Shown: piece after piece, positions 53,637 to 63,151 of the stretch
How the letters are laid out: each line of letters starts with the position of its first letter
Numbering within the stretch: position 1 is the first letter of the stretch
Origin: Acetobacteraceae bacterium
GTDB lineage: Bacteria; Pseudomonadota; Alphaproteobacteria; Acetobacterales; Acetobacteraceae
Direction: 5' to 3'
Assembly (NCBI GenBank): GCA_027482245.1
Contig: JAIXWG010000004.1
Location: 62,001-126,000, forward strand
Length of the DNA: 64,000 nt
Translations under genes and position numbers: made by a program
The notes under the pieces: generated by a model
The model's database searches: none
What the model was told of the DNA's origin: nothing
What the model saw: the letters and a program-made list of their open reading frames with translations, nothing else

Positions 53637-54466
53637 GCCTGCCCCCGCCGCAGCAGGCGTTGCAGCAGCGACAGCGCCAGCAGCACGGCGAAGGACAGCG
53701 CCAGCATGGCGAGGCCGACGGCCGCCGCGCCGGCATAGTCGAACTGCTCCAGCCGGATGACGATGAGCAGCGGCGCGATCTCGCTCACCATCGGCATGTT
53801 GCCGGCGATGAAGATGACGCTGCCGTATTCCCCGACCGCCCGCGCGAAGCCGAGCCCGAAGCCCGAGACCAGCGCGGGGGCCAGCGCCGGCAGCACCACC
53901 CGCGCCAGCGCCTGGCCGCGCGTGGCGCCGAGCGTCGCCGCCGCTTCCTCCGCATCCCGGCCGAGGTCGCGCAGCACGGGTTCCACCGTGCGGACGATGA
54001 AGGGCAGCGCCACGAAGACGAGGGCCACGACGATGCCCGCCGGCGTGAAGGCGATCTTCCAGCCGAACAGCGCATCGAGCGGCGCGCCGATCCAGCCATT
54101 CGGGGCGAAGATCGCCGTCAGCGCGATGCCGGCGACGGCGGTCGGCAGCGCGAAGGGCAAATCGACCATGCCGTCCAGGATGCGCCGGCCGGGGAAGCGC
54201 AGCCTGACGATGGCATAGGCCAGCAGCAGCCCGATCGGCAGGCTGGCCAGGCCCGCCAGCGCCGCGGTGCCGAAGCTGAGCGCCAGCGACGCCAGCACCC
54301 GCTCCTCGGACAGGGATCGCATCACGCCCGCGACGCCCAGTTCCCAGGGCTTCACCGCCAGCGCGGCCAGCGGCACGACTACGATCAGCGACACCCAGAG
54401 CAGCGCGATGCCGATCGAGAGGCCGAAGCCGGGGATGGGCCTAATGGTCATGGCCCTGGCCGTCAT
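53633..54466 (-). CDS. cysT: Sulfate ABC transporter permease CysT/CysU
   Basis: A 277-residue permease with the CysT signature [23 protein letters not shown] loop [20 protein letters not shown] and [22 protein letters not shown] 54466 overlaps the binding-protein stop; ATG 54451 is an alternative that would lose five residues. It forms the heterodimeric pore with CysW. Confidence 0.94.
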   Translation of the reverse strand: MTARAMTIRPIPGFGLSIGIALLWVSLIVVVPLAALAVKPWELGVAGVMRSLSEERVLASLALSFGTAALAGLASLPIGLLLAYAIVRLRFPGRRILDGMVDLPFALPTAVAGIALTAIFAPNGWIGAPLDALFGWKIAFTPAGIVVALVFVALPFIVRTVEPVLRDLGRDAEEAAATLGATRGQALARVVLPALAPALVSGFGLGFARAVGEYGSVIFIAGNMPMVSEIAPLLIVIRLEQFDYAGAAAVGLAMLALSFAVLLALSLLQRLLRRGQA

Positions 54467-55482
54467 CGTCCGGGCCGGTAGATCCGGTCGAAGACGCCGC
54501 CGTCGTTGAAATGCGTCCGCTGCGCCTCCCCCCAGCCGCCGAAGACGTCGTCGATCGTGACGAGGTCGATGGCGGGGAAGCGCGCTGCGTTGGCGGCCAG
54601 CACGGCCGGGTTGCGCGGGCGGTAGAAATGCTTCGCCGCGATGGCTTGGCCCTCGTCGGTGTAGAGGCCGCGCAGATAGGCCTCCGCCACCGCGCGCGTG
54701 CCGCGTCGGTCCGCCACCTGGTCCACCACCGCGACGCTGGGCTCCGCCAGGATCGAGAAGCGCGGATAGACGACATCGAACCTGTCGGCGCCGAATTCCT
54801 GCAAGGCGAGGTGCGCCTCGTTCTCCCATTGCAGCGCCACGTCGCCCTGGCCGCGCTGCGCGAAGGTGGTCAGTGACCCGCGCGCGCCGGTGTCGAGCAC
54901 GGGCACCTGGCGGAACAGCCGCGCCGTCGCTTCCTCCGCCGTGGCCGCGCTGCCGCCGGGCTGGCGCAGCGCCCAGGCCCAGAAGGCCAGGTAGTTCCAG
55001 CGCGCGCCGCCGGAGGTCTTGGGATTGGGCGTGATGATGGAAACGCCGGGCTTCAGCAGGTCTCCCCAATCCTGGATGCCCTTGGGGTTACCCTTCCGGG
55101 TGATGAAGACGATCGTGCTGGTGTAGGGCGCGCTGTTGCTCGGCAGGCGCGTGATCCAGTCGCGCGCCAGCAGCCCGCGCTCCGCGATCGCATCCACGTC
55201 ATAGGCCAGCGCCAGCGTCACCACATCGGCGGCCAGCCCATCGATGACGGACCGCGCCTGCCGCCCCGACCCGCCATGGGAGGTGTTGATGCGCACGGGC
55301 TGGCCCGACTGCGCCTGCCAGTTCCGCGCGAAGACCGCGTTGTAGTCGCGGTACAGCTCCCGCGTCGGGTCGTAGGAGACGTTGAGCAGCGTCAGCGGCG
55401 CCTGCGCGCTCGCGCCGGTCGCGATGAAGGGCGCAGCCGCCAGCAGGGCGCGGCGAGGCAGCGCGAGGCCATTCCTTGGCAT
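54463..55482 (-). CDS. sbp: Sulfate periplasmic binding protein
   Basis: A 339-residue Sbp/CysP-type protein with a signal peptide ([19 protein letters not shown]). The sulfate-binding core has [36 protein letters not shown] and [18 protein letters not shown]. It delivers sulfate or thiosulfate to CysTWA. The 182-base leader in front of it carries a candidate promoter, a Cys-rich mini-gene and two hairpins, which together suggest sulfur-dependent control. Confidence 0.94.
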   Translation of the reverse strand: MPRNGLALPRRALLAAAPFIATGASAQAPLTLLNVSYDPTRELYRDYNAVFARNWQAQSGQPVRINTSHGGSGRQARSVIDGLAADVVTLALAYDVDAIAERGLLARDWITRLPSNSAPYTSTIVFITRKGNPKGIQDWGDLLKPGVSIITPNPKTSGGARWNYLAFWAWALRQPGGSAATAEEATARLFRQVPVLDTGARGSLTTFAQRGQGDVALQWENEAHLALQEFGADRFDVVYPRFSILAEPSVAVVDQVADRRGTRAVAEAYLRGLYTDEGQAIAAKHFYRPRNPAVLAANAARFPAIDLVTIDDVFGGWGEAQRTHFNDGGVFDRIYRPGR

Positions 55483-55513
55483 CGGGGATCACTCCGTCGG
55501 GGATGTCGTCAGG

Positions 55514-55551
55514 GCCCGGGTTATCCGGGCAGGCACGCGGTCAGGCGTGCC
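55514..55551 (-). promoter_or_regulatory. Two leader hairpins downstream of the Cys-rich mini-gene
   Basis: On the - strand, hairpin 1 (55551 to 55532) has the perfect 7-bp stem GGCACGC / GCGTGCC with a CTGACC loop and includes the stop codon of the mini-gene. Hairpin 2 (55530 to 55514) has the 6-bp stem GCCCGG / CCGGGC with an ATAAC loop. A ribosome stalled in the mini-gene would cover the first stem, so the pair may switch expression of the sulfate operon. There is no T tract, so a Rho-dependent or translational mechanism is more likely than intrinsic termination. Confidence 0.5.
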
Positions 55552-55591
55552 GACAACAGGACGGACAGGGGGGTGCGGGCAGCTTGGGCAC
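55541..55591 (-). CDS. Cys-rich leader peptide upstream of the sulfate operon
   Basis: A 16-codon frame reads MPKLPAPPCPSCCRHA when GTG is the start. Its C-terminal half holds three Cys (CPSCC) after a Pro-rich start. GGAGG lies 5 bases upstream (55601 to 55597), ideal spacing for GTG 55591. Scarce cysteine would stall ribosomes at the Cys codons, just before hairpin 1. Cys-codon leader peptides controlling sulfur genes are known in mycobacteria. An overlapping ATG frame starts directly after GGAGG, which is too close for good initiation. Confidence 0.6.
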   Translation of the reverse strand: MPKLPAPPCPSCCRHA

Positions 55592-55636
55592 GGCATCCTC
55601 CGTCAGGGTCGATGGCCCGGGCTCACCGGGACACTG

Positions 55637-55668
55637 AAACCCTATCGGGATGATGGGGATTGGATCAA
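55637..55668 (-). promoter_or_regulatory. Candidate promoter and Rrf2-type operator of the sulfate operon
   Basis: On the - strand TTGATC (55668 to 55663) is followed after 16 bases by GATAGG, a partial -10 box. The -10 overlaps AAACCCTATCGGGAT (55637-55651, + strand), an imperfect inverted repeat CCC-TAT-CGGG. It resembles the CC-N-AT-N-GG core of CymR (Rrf2 family) sites. The Rrf2 gene lies immediately upstream. Confidence 0.4.
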
Positions 55669-56144
55669 GCGCTTTCGGCGACGATGTCGAGCAGGGCGGT
55701 GATCGCGGGCCGCGGCGCGGGGGTGGCGATGTCGGCCAGCATCGTGCCGTCCAGGATCGCCGCCGTTGCGTCGCGCACCTCGCGCATCACGCGGCGGATC
55801 GCGCAATCCGCGGGCTCCGCGCAATCCGCGCAGGGGCGATAGGCCGTTAGGCTGGCGCAGGGGATGGGCGCCAGCGGCCCATCGATGGCGCGGATCAGGT
55901 CGGACAGCGCGATCTGCGTGGCGGGCCGCGCCAGCGCATAGCCGCCGGACTTGCCGCGCAGGCTGTCCACGAAGCCGTGCCGCCGCAGGTCGAGGAGGAT
56001 GGCTTCCAGGAACTTCTTCGGCGCCCGCGCACGCTCCGCGATCTCATGGATCGGCATGGTGGCGCGCCGCGCGGGCGCGGCCGCGCCGGCCTCGGCCAGG
56101 ACGGACAGCGCCTTCAGACCGTACTTGGCCTTCTGCGTCAGCAT
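55665..56144 (-). CDS. Rrf2-family transcriptional regulator
   Basis: A 159-residue Rrf2 protein. The winged helix carries ERARAPKKFLEAILLDLRRHGFVDSLRGKSGGYAL (split here by the recognition helix). Four Cys, C96, C105, C108 and C114, form a CymR/IscR-like cluster region that may bind an iron-sulfur cluster or sense thiols. It precedes the sulfate importer on the same strand with 182 bases between, so it is likely the regulator of sulfur uptake. It is divergent from a Bug-protein gene. Confidence 0.87.
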   Translation of the reverse strand: MLTQKAKYGLKALSVLAEAGAAAPARRATMPIHEIAERARAPKKFLEAILLDLRRHGFVDSLRGKSGGYALARPATQIALSDLIRAIDGPLAPIPCASLTAYRPCADCAEPADCAIRRVMREVRDATAAILDGTMLADIATPAPRPAITALLDIVAESA

Positions 56145-56228
56145 GTCTTCTCATACGATGCGACGCGGGTGATGGCCAAGCCCAAGGGCGCATTCATGCT
56201 CCGAAATCGGCCCTGGGGAGGAAGAATC

Positions 56229-57203
56229 ATGTCCGTGACGGGAATGACGCGCCGGGGCGCGCTGGCCGCTTGCCTCGCCATGGCCGCGATGCCGGCGCGC
56301 GCGCAGGAGAGGTTCCCGACCCGGCCCATCCGCCTGATCGTCGCCTTCCCGCCCGGCGGCGGCACGGACATCCTCGGCCGGCTGCTGGCGCAGCGGATGC
56401 AGGAGGCGCTCGGCCAGCCGGTGGTGGTGGAGAACCGGGGCGGCGCCGGCGGCAATATCGGCGCCGTGGCCGTCGCGCAGTCCGCGCCCGATGGCTATGC
56501 GGTGCTCTTCACCGGCAGCAGCCTGGCGGTGAACGAGGTGCTGTTCCGCAGCCCGGGCTATGACAGCCGGCGAGACTTCGCCGCCGTCGCCCGCCCGGCC
56601 AGCACGCCGATGATGCTGGTGGTGCACAAGGATTTGGCCGCGCGCGACGTGGCCGGGCTGATCGCGGAGGCGAAGGCCCGGCCCGGCGCGCTGAACTGCG
56701 CGGTGCCCGGCGCCGGCACCAGCCAGCACCTGGCCTTCGAACTGTTCAACGAGATGGCGGGCACGCGCATCACCGGGGTGCCCTATCGCGGCGGCGGCCC
56801 CGCCATCGCCGCGGTGGTGGGTGGCGAGGTGCAGATGCTCTTCACCTCCGCCGGGTCGGTGGAGGCGCTGGTGCGAGACAACCGGATGCGCGCGCTGGCC
56901 GTGACCACCCGCGCCCGCATCCCCGGCTGGCCCGATGTGCCGACGGTGGCGGAGGCGCTGCCGGGCTTCGTGGCCGAACTCTGGTACGGCCTCTACGCCC
57001 CCGCCGCGACGCCAGCCGCCGTGGTCGCGACGCTGGAGGCTGCGGTGCGCGACAGCGTCGCCGACCCGGCCTTCGCGCAGAAGCTTCGCGAACGCGGCTT
57101 CGAGCCCGATTTCCTCGGCGCCGCGGCTACCGCGAGCGCGACGCAGGAGGAACGCGCGCGGTGGGAACCCGTCATCCGCCGTGCGGGGATAACGCCCGAA
57201 TGA
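56229..57203 (+). CDS. Bug/TctC-family periplasmic binding protein
   Basis: A 324-residue Bug protein. ATG 56229 follows GGGAGGAAGAATC; the signal peptide is MTRRGALAACLAMAAMPARA. The hallmark loop VAFPPGGGTDILGR and VENRGGAGGNIGAVAVAQSAPDG are present. It is the second orphan Bug protein in this window, again without TctAB genes. It overlaps the MOSC gene as ATGA, an unusual coupling. Confidence 0.9.
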   Translation: MSVTGMTRRGALAACLAMAAMPARAQERFPTRPIRLIVAFPPGGGTDILGRLLAQRMQEALGQPVVVENRGGAGGNIGAVAVAQSAPDGYAVLFTGSSLAVNEVLFRSPGYDSRRDFAAVARPASTPMMLVVHKDLAARDVAGLIAEAKARPGALNCAVPGAGTSQHLAFELFNEMAGTRITGVPYRGGGPAIAAVVGGEVQMLFTSAGSVEALVRDNRMRALAVTTRARIPGWPDVPTVAEALPGFVAELWYGLYAPAATPAAVVATLEAAVRDSVADPAFAQKLRERGFEPDFLGAAATASATQEERARWEPVIRRAGITPE

Positions 57204-57907
57204 GCCGTCTCATCGGCCATGTCCGCGACCTCCGCCGCTTTCCCGTCAAGTCGATGGGGGGCGAGGCGCGCGACGCGCTGGAACTGCGCTGGCCCGGCAT
57301 CCTGGGCGACCGCCAATACGCCTTCCACCGCCTGGCGGAGCAGGGCCGCTTCCCCTGGCTGACGGCGCGGGTGGTGGCCGCCATGGTGCTGTTCCAGCCC
57401 CGCTACCTCGACCCCGAGGACCCGCGGACCAGCGCCGTCGTGGTGCGGACGCCGGAGGGCGAGGAGTTGCCACTGCACGATTCCGGGCTGCTCGCGCGCC
57501 TGGCGGCGGAAGCGGCGCAGCCCATCGGCCTGATGCAGGTGGGGCGCGGGGTCTTCGACACCATGCCGGTCTCCATCGGCACCACGGGCGGGCTCGGCCT
57601 GGTGGACCGGCTGCACGGCACGCCGCTCGACCCCCGCCGCTTCCGGCTCAACGTCCTGATCGAGACGGATGAGCCGGAGGAGGCGCTGAAGGGAAGGCGC
57701 CTGGCCTTCGGCAGCGGCGCCGCCCTGCTGGTGAATGAGGGCATCCCCCGCTGCGCCATGGTGCAGGTGGACCCGGACACGGCCGCGCGCGATCCCTCCG
57801 TCCAGAAGACCGTCATCCACCACTTCGACAATTGCGTCGGCCTCTATGCGGCCACGGCTGCGTGTGGCGCCATCCGCCGGGGGGATGCGGTGACGCTGCT
57901 GGATTGA
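57200..57907 (+). CDS. MOSC-domain protein
   Basis: A 235-residue protein with the MOSC N-terminal beta-barrel (LRRFPVKSMGGE) and the C-terminal MOSC domain. The conserved sulfur-carrying Cys is C185 (GIPRCAMVQVDP). MOSC proteins bind the molybdenum cofactor or move sulfur, as in mARC/YcbX-type reductases of N-hydroxylated compounds. Unlike YcbX it has no ferredoxin domain. The start overlaps the Bug-protein stop. Confidence 0.87.
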   Translation: MSRLIGHVRDLRRFPVKSMGGEARDALELRWPGILGDRQYAFHRLAEQGRFPWLTARVVAAMVLFQPRYLDPEDPRTSAVVVRTPEGEELPLHDSGLLARLAAEAAQPIGLMQVGRGVFDTMPVSIGTTGGLGLVDRLHGTPLDPRRFRLNVLIETDEPEEALKGRRLAFGSGAALLVNEGIPRCAMVQVDPDTAARDPSVQKTVIHHFDNCVGLYAATAACGAIRRGDAVTLLD

Positions 57908-57938
57908 GGCGCCGGGGCGCGCGGGGTACATCCACCCG

Positions 57939-58865
57939 GTGACAGCAGCCCGACGCCACCTCGCCCTCGGGCTGTTCTTCGGCCTCACCGCCGCCATCAC
58001 CTGGGGCAGCCAGGCGGTGGTGGCGCGGGCGGGGACGCTGGCGGGGTTCTCGCCGCTCGACCTTTCCGTGCTGCGCTTTTCCACCGCCGCGCTGATCCTG
58101 GCGCCTTTCGTCTGGCGGGGGCGGCATGTGCTGGCGCGCCTCGGTCCGTGGCGGCTGCTGGTGCTGGCCTGCTGCGGGGGCTTCGGCAATTCGCTGCTGT
58201 TCGGCGGCGGCGTGGTTTTCGCGCCCGCGACCCATGGCGGCACCATCGCCCCCATCACCGCGGCCGTATCCGGCACGCTGCTCGCCATCCCCGCGCTGAA
58301 GGAGGTGCCGACCAGCGGGCGCGTCGTGGCGCTGGCGGGGCTCGCGCTGGGGCTGGTGCTGCTGGGCTGGGATGGGCTGCAGGGGGACCATCCCGGCGCC
58401 TGGCGGGGCGACATCCTGCTGTTCCTGGCCGGCGCCATCTGGGGCGGCTTCACCGTGCTGCTGCGGCGCTGGTCCATCCCGGCGCTGCCGGCGACGGCGG
58501 CGATCTGCGCCGTCTCCGCGCTGGTGGTCATCCCGCCCTGGGTCGTGATGGGCTTCGGCGCGGTGCCGGAGCTGCGCTGGCAGGATGCGGCGCTGCAGAT
58601 GGGCGGGCAGGGGATCATGTCCTCCGTCATCGCCATCAGCCTCTATGCCAAGGCGACCGAATACCTGGGCGCGACGCGCGCGGCCTGCGTTTCCACCATG
58701 ATGCCGGTGGCGGCGATCATCCTGTCCGTGACGCTGCTGGGGGAGACGCTGGGCCCGCTGAAGGTGGCGGGGGTGGCGCTGGCGGTGGCGGCGATGCTCG
58801 GCGCCGTGCTGTTCACGGGACGGCGGAGCGTGGCACCGAGCCCCGGGAGCCCTCAGAAATACTAG
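57939..58865 (+). CDS. EamA-family DMT transporter
   Basis: A 308-residue membrane protein with ten predicted helices in two EamA repeats. Examples are GLTAAITWGSQAVVARAG near the start and LLFLAGAIWGGFTVLLRRW at the second repeat. DMT proteins export amino acids, nucleobases or other metabolites; the substrate is unknown. It starts at GTG 57939, 31 bases after the MOSC gene, and is probably cotranscribed. Confidence 0.88.
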   Translation: MTAARRHLALGLFFGLTAAITWGSQAVVARAGTLAGFSPLDLSVLRFSTAALILAPFVWRGRHVLARLGPWRLLVLACCGGFGNSLLFGGGVVFAPATHGGTIAPITAAVSGTLLAIPALKEVPTSGRVVALAGLALGLVLLGWDGLQGDHPGAWRGDILLFLAGAIWGGFTVLLRRWSIPALPATAAICAVSALVVIPPWVVMGFGAVPELRWQDAALQMGGQGIMSSVIAISLYAKATEYLGATRAACVSTMMPVAAIILSVTLLGETLGPLKVAGVALAVAAMLGAVLFTGRRSVAPSPGSPQKY

Positions 58866-58877
58866 GGATTATGCCTT

Positions 58878-58895
58878 TTTAGCACCTTTAGCACC
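58878..58895. repeat. Tandem 9-base repeat TTTAGCACC after the EamA gene
   Basis: TTTAGCACC occurs twice in a row, 12 bases after the EamA stop, in an A/T-rich patch. The remaining stretch to 59083 (218 bases) shows no gene, clear terminator or other structure. Confidence 0.5.
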
Positions 58896-59083
58896 GATTC
58901 CGCGGTCCCGGATTGGGCGCTGGGGTCAGGGCGTGGCCGTGGGGCTGGCTTCCGGAACGTAGCGCGAACGACCGCGCCGTTCCAGCCAAATCGGGCGGTA
59001 GCGCCCTCAGCGGCACCACGCGACTGGTGCCGCGGCACCCTGGCCGCCGACCACTGCCCAGTCGCGTCGGTTCAAGCGGCTGC

Positions 59084-59302
59084 CTAAGGCTCCGGATCCT
59101 GCCGTGCCCAGCGGGGCATGGCGCAGCCCATCAGCGCGGCCATCCGGTCCCGCGCCAGCAGCCTTTCGCGGGTCAGCCGGCGGATCGCCGCCTCATCCGG
59201 GATGCCGCGAGACCGTTCCGCGGCGATCAGCCGTTCCAGATCCGCCAGGCGATCCACCAGGCGCCCCATCAGGGTGCTGCCGGGCGGTAAGCTCCCGTCC
59301 AT
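59084..59302 (-). CDS. DUF465/YdcH-like small helical protein
   Basis: A 72-residue, highly charged helical protein. The segment LADLERLIAAERSRGIPDEA followed by IRRLTRERLLARDRMAAL fits the two-helix hairpin of the DUF465/YdcH family. Function of that family is unknown. An exact AAGGAGG ribosome site lies 10 bases before the ATG, which strongly supports translation. It is followed on neither side by a close partner. About 190 bases of gene-free sequence separate it from the thioesterase gene. Confidence 0.72.
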   Translation of the reverse strand: MDGSLPPGSTLMGRLVDRLADLERLIAAERSRGIPDEAAIRRLTRERLLARDRMAALMGCAMPRWARQDPEP

Positions 59303-59495
59303 AGTCCCCAGACCTCCTTGTTCCGTCGCTGCGCGGGGGCGCGGCGGCTCAGTGGGAGGCCCGACATCACGGTTGCCGGGGGCAGCGCGCCAGAGGGGCC
59401 CGGGCCTCAGATGAAAGGCTGGACCCGGCTCGTGGCGATTTCAAGACTGTAATGCGACACGGATGAGTGTTTTGGCGCAATGGTTTGGCCGCGAC

Positions 59496-59918
59496 TCAAC
59501 CCTGTGCCGCCAGGCGCGGCACCGCCGCCCAACTCGTCGTCACATGGGCGCAGGGTTCCACGGCACCTTCCGCGCGCAAGGTCACCTCCCCATAGGACAG
59601 CGTGCGCCCCTTCTTGATGACCCGCGCCTCCGCCAGCACGGCGCCCGGGGGCGGCGCGCGGAGGAAGGTGATGGAGAGGCTGGCGGTCAGGCTCTCATCC
59701 CGCCCGCCCGTCAGCGTCAGCAGCGCCGCCCACATGGCGACATCCGCCAGCCCCATCATGGCGGGGCCGGAGACGGTACCACCGGGGCGTAGCAGGTCCT
59801 CCCGCTGCGGCAGGCGGAGCAGGGCGCGGCCATCGGCGGCCTCCAGCACCTCCACCCCCCAGGCGCCGGCCAGCGGCACGCCGGCGCGGACGCGCGCCGT
59901 CAGCTCCGCGGTATTCAC
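59496..59918 (-). CDS. PaaI-type hotdog-fold thioesterase
   Basis: A 140-residue hotdog-fold protein. The PaaI pattern [22 protein letters not shown] holds the central helix with the acidic catalytic region, and [21 protein letters not shown] is the following strand. It would hydrolyse an acyl-CoA. GTG 59918 overlaps the hutI stop as GTGA, so it is translated with histidine-degradation genes, though it has no known role there. Confidence 0.82.
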   Translation of the reverse strand: MNTAELTARVRAGVPLAGAWGVEVLEAADGRALLRLPQREDLLRPGGTVSGPAMMGLADVAMWAALLTLTGGRDESLTASLSITFLRAPPPGAVLAEARVIKKGRTLSYGEVTLRAEGAVEPCAHVTTSWAAVPRLAAQG

Positions 59919-61120
59919 TGGCCCAGCACCACGCGGCCGGCGCAGGGATTCCGGCCGATCCAGTAGCAGAGCTCCGCGGGGCGGCTGATGGCGAACAAGG
60001 CCAGGTCGCAGCGCAGCCCCGGCGCCAGCGCGCCGCGATCCGCCAGGCCGAGGGCGGCGGCGGCGTGGGTGGTGATTCCGGCCAGTGCCTCCGCCACCGT
60101 CAGCCGGAACAGGGTGCAGCCCATGTTGAGCATCAGCAGCAGGGAGGGCGCGGGGGAGGAGCCGGGGTTGAGGTCGGTGGCCAGCGCGATCCGCAGCCCC
60201 GCCGCCCGCATCGCGGCGATGTCGGGCAGATGCGTCTCCCGGATGAAGTAGTAGGCGCCGGGCAGCAGCACGCCGACCGTGCCGGCCTGCGCCATGGCGG
60301 CGATGCCCTCCGCGCTCGCGTATTCGATGTGGTCGGCGGACAGCGCGCCGTAGCGCGCGGCGAGTGCCGCGCCGCCATCGTCCCGCAACTGGTCGGCATG
60401 CAGCTTCACGGGCAGCCCCGCGGCGCGGGCGGCGTCGAAGACCCAGGACGTCTCCTCTGCATCGAAGCCGATGACGCTGTCGGTGAAGGCGTCCACGACA
60501 TCGGCCAGGCCCTCGGCCGCGATGGCGGGGATGATGTCGGCTGCGACGTGGCGGGCGAAATCGGCGCGGCGGCCCTGATATTCCGGCGGCACGGCATGGG
60601 CGGCGAGCAGGCTCGTCTGCAGCCCGACCTGTCGCTGCGCGGCCAGGCGGCGGGCGGCGCGCAGCATCCGCGCCTCCGTCGCCAGATCCAGGCCATAGCC
60701 CGACTTCACCTCGATGGTGGTCACGCCCTCCGCCAGCAGCGCGTCGAGGCGGGGGAGGGCGGCGGCGACGAGGTCATCCTCGCTGGCCGCACGCGTGGCG
60801 TGGACGGTGGAGAGGATGCCGCCGCCCTCCCGCGCGATCTGTTCGTAGGTCGCGCCTTCCAGCCGCATCTCGAATTCGCGCGCGCGGTCGCCGGCGAAGA
60901 CCAGGTGCGTGTGGCAGTCGATCAGCCCGGGCAGGATCCAGGCGCCGTCGCAGCGCGTGGTGACGGCGGCCGTCGCGGGCAGGTCGCGGCGAGGGCCGAC
61001 CCAGGCGATGCGGCCATCCTTCGCGGCGATGGCGCCATCCTCGATGATGCCGAGCGGGTCGTCGCCGCGTGGCAGCATGGTGGCGAGGTGGGCGTCGGTC
61101 CAGACGCGGTCGAAGCTCAT
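59915..61120 (-). CDS. hutI: Imidazolonepropionase
   Basis: A 401-residue amidohydrolase-fold enzyme, the usual HutI length. H70 and H72 ([17 protein letters not shown]) are metal ligands, and [12 protein letters not shown] is the HutI signature. It opens imidazolone propionate to N-formimino-L-glutamate, the third step of histidine breakdown. The ATG overlaps the hutH stop. Confidence 0.95.
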   Translation of the reverse strand: MSFDRVWTDAHLATMLPRGDDPLGIIEDGAIAAKDGRIAWVGPRRDLPATAAVTTRCDGAWILPGLIDCHTHLVFAGDRAREFEMRLEGATYEQIAREGGGILSTVHATRAASEDDLVAAALPRLDALLAEGVTTIEVKSGYGLDLATEARMLRAARRLAAQRQVGLQTSLLAAHAVPPEYQGRRADFARHVAADIIPAIAAEGLADVVDAFTDSVIGFDAEETSWVFDAARAAGLPVKLHADQLRDDGGAALAARYGALSADHIEYASAEGIAAMAQAGTVGVLLPGAYYFIRETHLPDIAAMRAAGLRIALATDLNPGSSPAPSLLLMLNMGCTLFRLTVAEALAGITTHAAAALGLADRGALAPGLRCDLALFAISRPAELCYWIGRNPCAGRVVLGQ

Positions 61121-62619
61121 GCGGGAAGGTCCACCAGCGACGCGAAGGCGCCATGCTGCACCAGGCGCTTCACCGCCGCCATGTCGGGCGCCATGAAGCG
61201 GTCGCCGTCCCAGCTCGCCGCCACGCCCCGCACCAGCGCCTTCGCCTGCTCGATCGCCGCGGAGGATCGCATCGGCGCGTGGAAGTCGAGGCCCTGGGCC
61301 GCGCAGAGCAGCTCGACGGCAAGGATGGTGGCCAGGTTGTCCGCCATCTCCGCGAGCCGCAGCGCGGCGTTGGTCGCCATGCTGACATGGTCTTCCTGGT
61401 TGGCGCTGGTCGGCAGGCTGTCCACGCTGCGGGGCGTGGCCAGCGCCCGGTTCTCCGCCACCATCGCCGCCGCCGTCACCTGCGCGATCATGAAGCCGGA
61501 ATTGATCCCGCCCTCCGCCACCAGGAAGGCGGGCAGGCCGGAGAGGACGGGGTCGACCAGCAGCGCGATGCGGCGTTCGCTGATGGCGCCGATTTCCGCG
61601 ATGGCGAGGGCGATGGTGTCGGCGGCGAAGGCCACGGGCTCCGCATGGAAATTGCCGCCGGAGAGGACATCGCCATCGGCGGTGACCAGCGGGTTGTCGG
61701 TGACGGCATTGGCCTCCCGCAGCAGGACCGCGGCGGCGTTGTCCAGCAGGTCGAGGCAGGCGCCGGCGACCTGGGGCTGGCATCGCAGGCAGTAGGGGTC
61801 CTGCACGCGGCTGTCGCCTTCGCGGTGACTGTCGCGGATGGCGCTGCCTTCCATCAGCGCGCGCAGCGTCGCGGCCGCGCGGATCTGACCGGGCTGGCCG
61901 CGCAGCGCATGGATGCGCGGGTCGAAGGGCGTGTCGGACCCGCGCGCCGCATCCACCGACATGGCGCCGGCCATCAGCGCCGTGCGCAGCAGGTCCTGGG
62001 CGGCAAACAGCCCCGCCAGCGCGATGGCGGTCGAGACCTGCGTGCCGTTCAGCAAAGCGAGCCCTTCCTTCGGGCCGAGTTCCAGCGGCGCGATATTCGC
62101 CATGGCCAGCGCCTGGGTGCCGTCCAGCACATGGTCGCCGGCGAAGGCCTCGCCTTCCCCGATCAGCACGAGCGACATATGGGCGAGCGGCGCCAGATCG
62201 CCGGAGGCGCCGACCGAGCCCTTGGCGGGGATGGCCGGCAGCACGTCATGCGCCAGCAGCGCCAGCAGGCTGTCAACGACGGCGGGCCTGACGCCGGAGG
62301 CGCCGCGCGCCAGCGACATCGCCTTGAGCGCGAGGATGAGGCGGACGACCGGGGCGGGCAGGAAGGCGCCGGTGCCGCCGGCATGGCTGCGCAGCAGGTT
62401 CAGCTGCAGCTTCGCCAGCCGGTCCGGGGCGATGCGGGTGGAGGCGAGCTTCCCGAAGCCGGTGTTGACGCCATACAGCGCCTCCCCGGTCTGGAGCCGG
62501 CGGGCGAGCGCATCGGCCGAGGCCTGCGTCACCGCGCGCCAGCCGGGGGCGAGGGCCGGGGGGGCGCCGTCCAGGATGGCGCGGAGCTGGGGAAGGGTGG
62601 CGGCGCCGGGTTCGATCAC
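61117..62619 (-). CDS. hutH: Histidine ammonia-lyase
   Basis: A 500-residue HAL with the A138-S139-G140 triad that self-cyclises into the MIO cofactor ([15 protein letters not shown]) and YGVNTGFG with the catalytic Tyr. It removes ammonia from histidine to give urocanate. GTG 62619 is the first in-frame start. It leads into hutI and a thioesterase gene; hutU is upstream but separated by an unrelated gene on the other strand. Confidence 0.96.
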   Translation of the reverse strand: MIEPGAATLPQLRAILDGAPPALAPGWRAVTQASADALARRLQTGEALYGVNTGFGKLASTRIAPDRLAKLQLNLLRSHAGGTGAFLPAPVVRLILALKAMSLARGASGVRPAVVDSLLALLAHDVLPAIPAKGSVGASGDLAPLAHMSLVLIGEGEAFAGDHVLDGTQALAMANIAPLELGPKEGLALLNGTQVSTAIALAGLFAAQDLLRTALMAGAMSVDAARGSDTPFDPRIHALRGQPGQIRAAATLRALMEGSAIRDSHREGDSRVQDPYCLRCQPQVAGACLDLLDNAAAVLLREANAVTDNPLVTADGDVLSGGNFHAEPVAFAADTIALAIAEIGAISERRIALLVDPVLSGLPAFLVAEGGINSGFMIAQVTAAAMVAENRALATPRSVDSLPTSANQEDHVSMATNAALRLAEMADNLATILAVELLCAAQGLDFHAPMRSSAAIEQAKALVRGVAASWDGDRFMAPDMAAVKRLVQHGAFASLVDLPA

Positions 62620-62711
62620 GGGTGTGGCCCTTCATGAATGCACGTTATGGTTGCATTTCCGGGTGACGTTTGCGTAACCTGTGCGGCGAGGCAACGGGAT
62701 GGAGAGAGGCG

Positions 62712-63149
62712 GTGCCGGCGCATATGGGGCTGGTGAAGGTGCCCTTCGCGTTCCTGGCTATCAATCTGAGCCCGCGCCAGCATGCGCGGCGCGCGCGGCA
62801 GAACGGCATGGTCACCCCGGGCGCCATCTGGCACGCCTTCACCCAGCGCAGGGCGCGCCGCGAGCGAATCTTCAATACCTATGCGGCCTGGCGGCAACGG
62901 ATGGACGACTACGATCCGCAACTGCCGGCCAACCAGGGGCCGCAGGCCCTCAACGTCGTGGACCAGAACGAGTGGAACCTCTACCTGGCGCCCGGCACCG
63001 TCTTCGATGGGCTGATCAACGCCATCTTCACCAACAACGCCGGCCTGACGGTGACGCTGATCGTCCACAAATCCGACATGAACCGGCTGAAGCGCATCGA
63101 GGCGCAGCCGGCCGGCGGACGGGTCGCCATCCTCTGGAGCGATGCGTGA
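62712..63149 (+). CDS. Hypothetical protein between hutH and hutU
   Basis: A 145-residue protein I do not recognise. The N-terminal 60 residues are basic and the C-terminal part (LNVVDQNEWNLYLAPGTVFD, then FTNNAGLTVTLIVHKS) looks like an alpha/beta domain. It has no clear signal peptide. GTG 62712 follows GGAGAG at good spacing; ATG 62724 is an alternative. TTGCAT and TAACCT boxes 18 bases apart lie upstream at about 62651-62680. It runs against the hut genes and may be an insertion. Confidence 0.6.
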   Translation: MPAHMGLVKVPFAFLAINLSPRQHARRARQNGMVTPGAIWHAFTQRRARRERIFNTYAAWRQRMDDYDPQLPANQGPQALNVVDQNEWNLYLAPGTVFDGLINAIFTNNAGLTVTLIVHKSDMNRLKRIEAQPAGGRVAILWSDA

Positions 63150-63151
63150 GG

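Noticed and set aside
55483..55664. SAM-type riboswitch upstream of the sulfate importer
   Set aside because: I could not find the conserved SAM-I, SAM-II or SAM-IV core; the mini-gene and two hairpins explain the region better.
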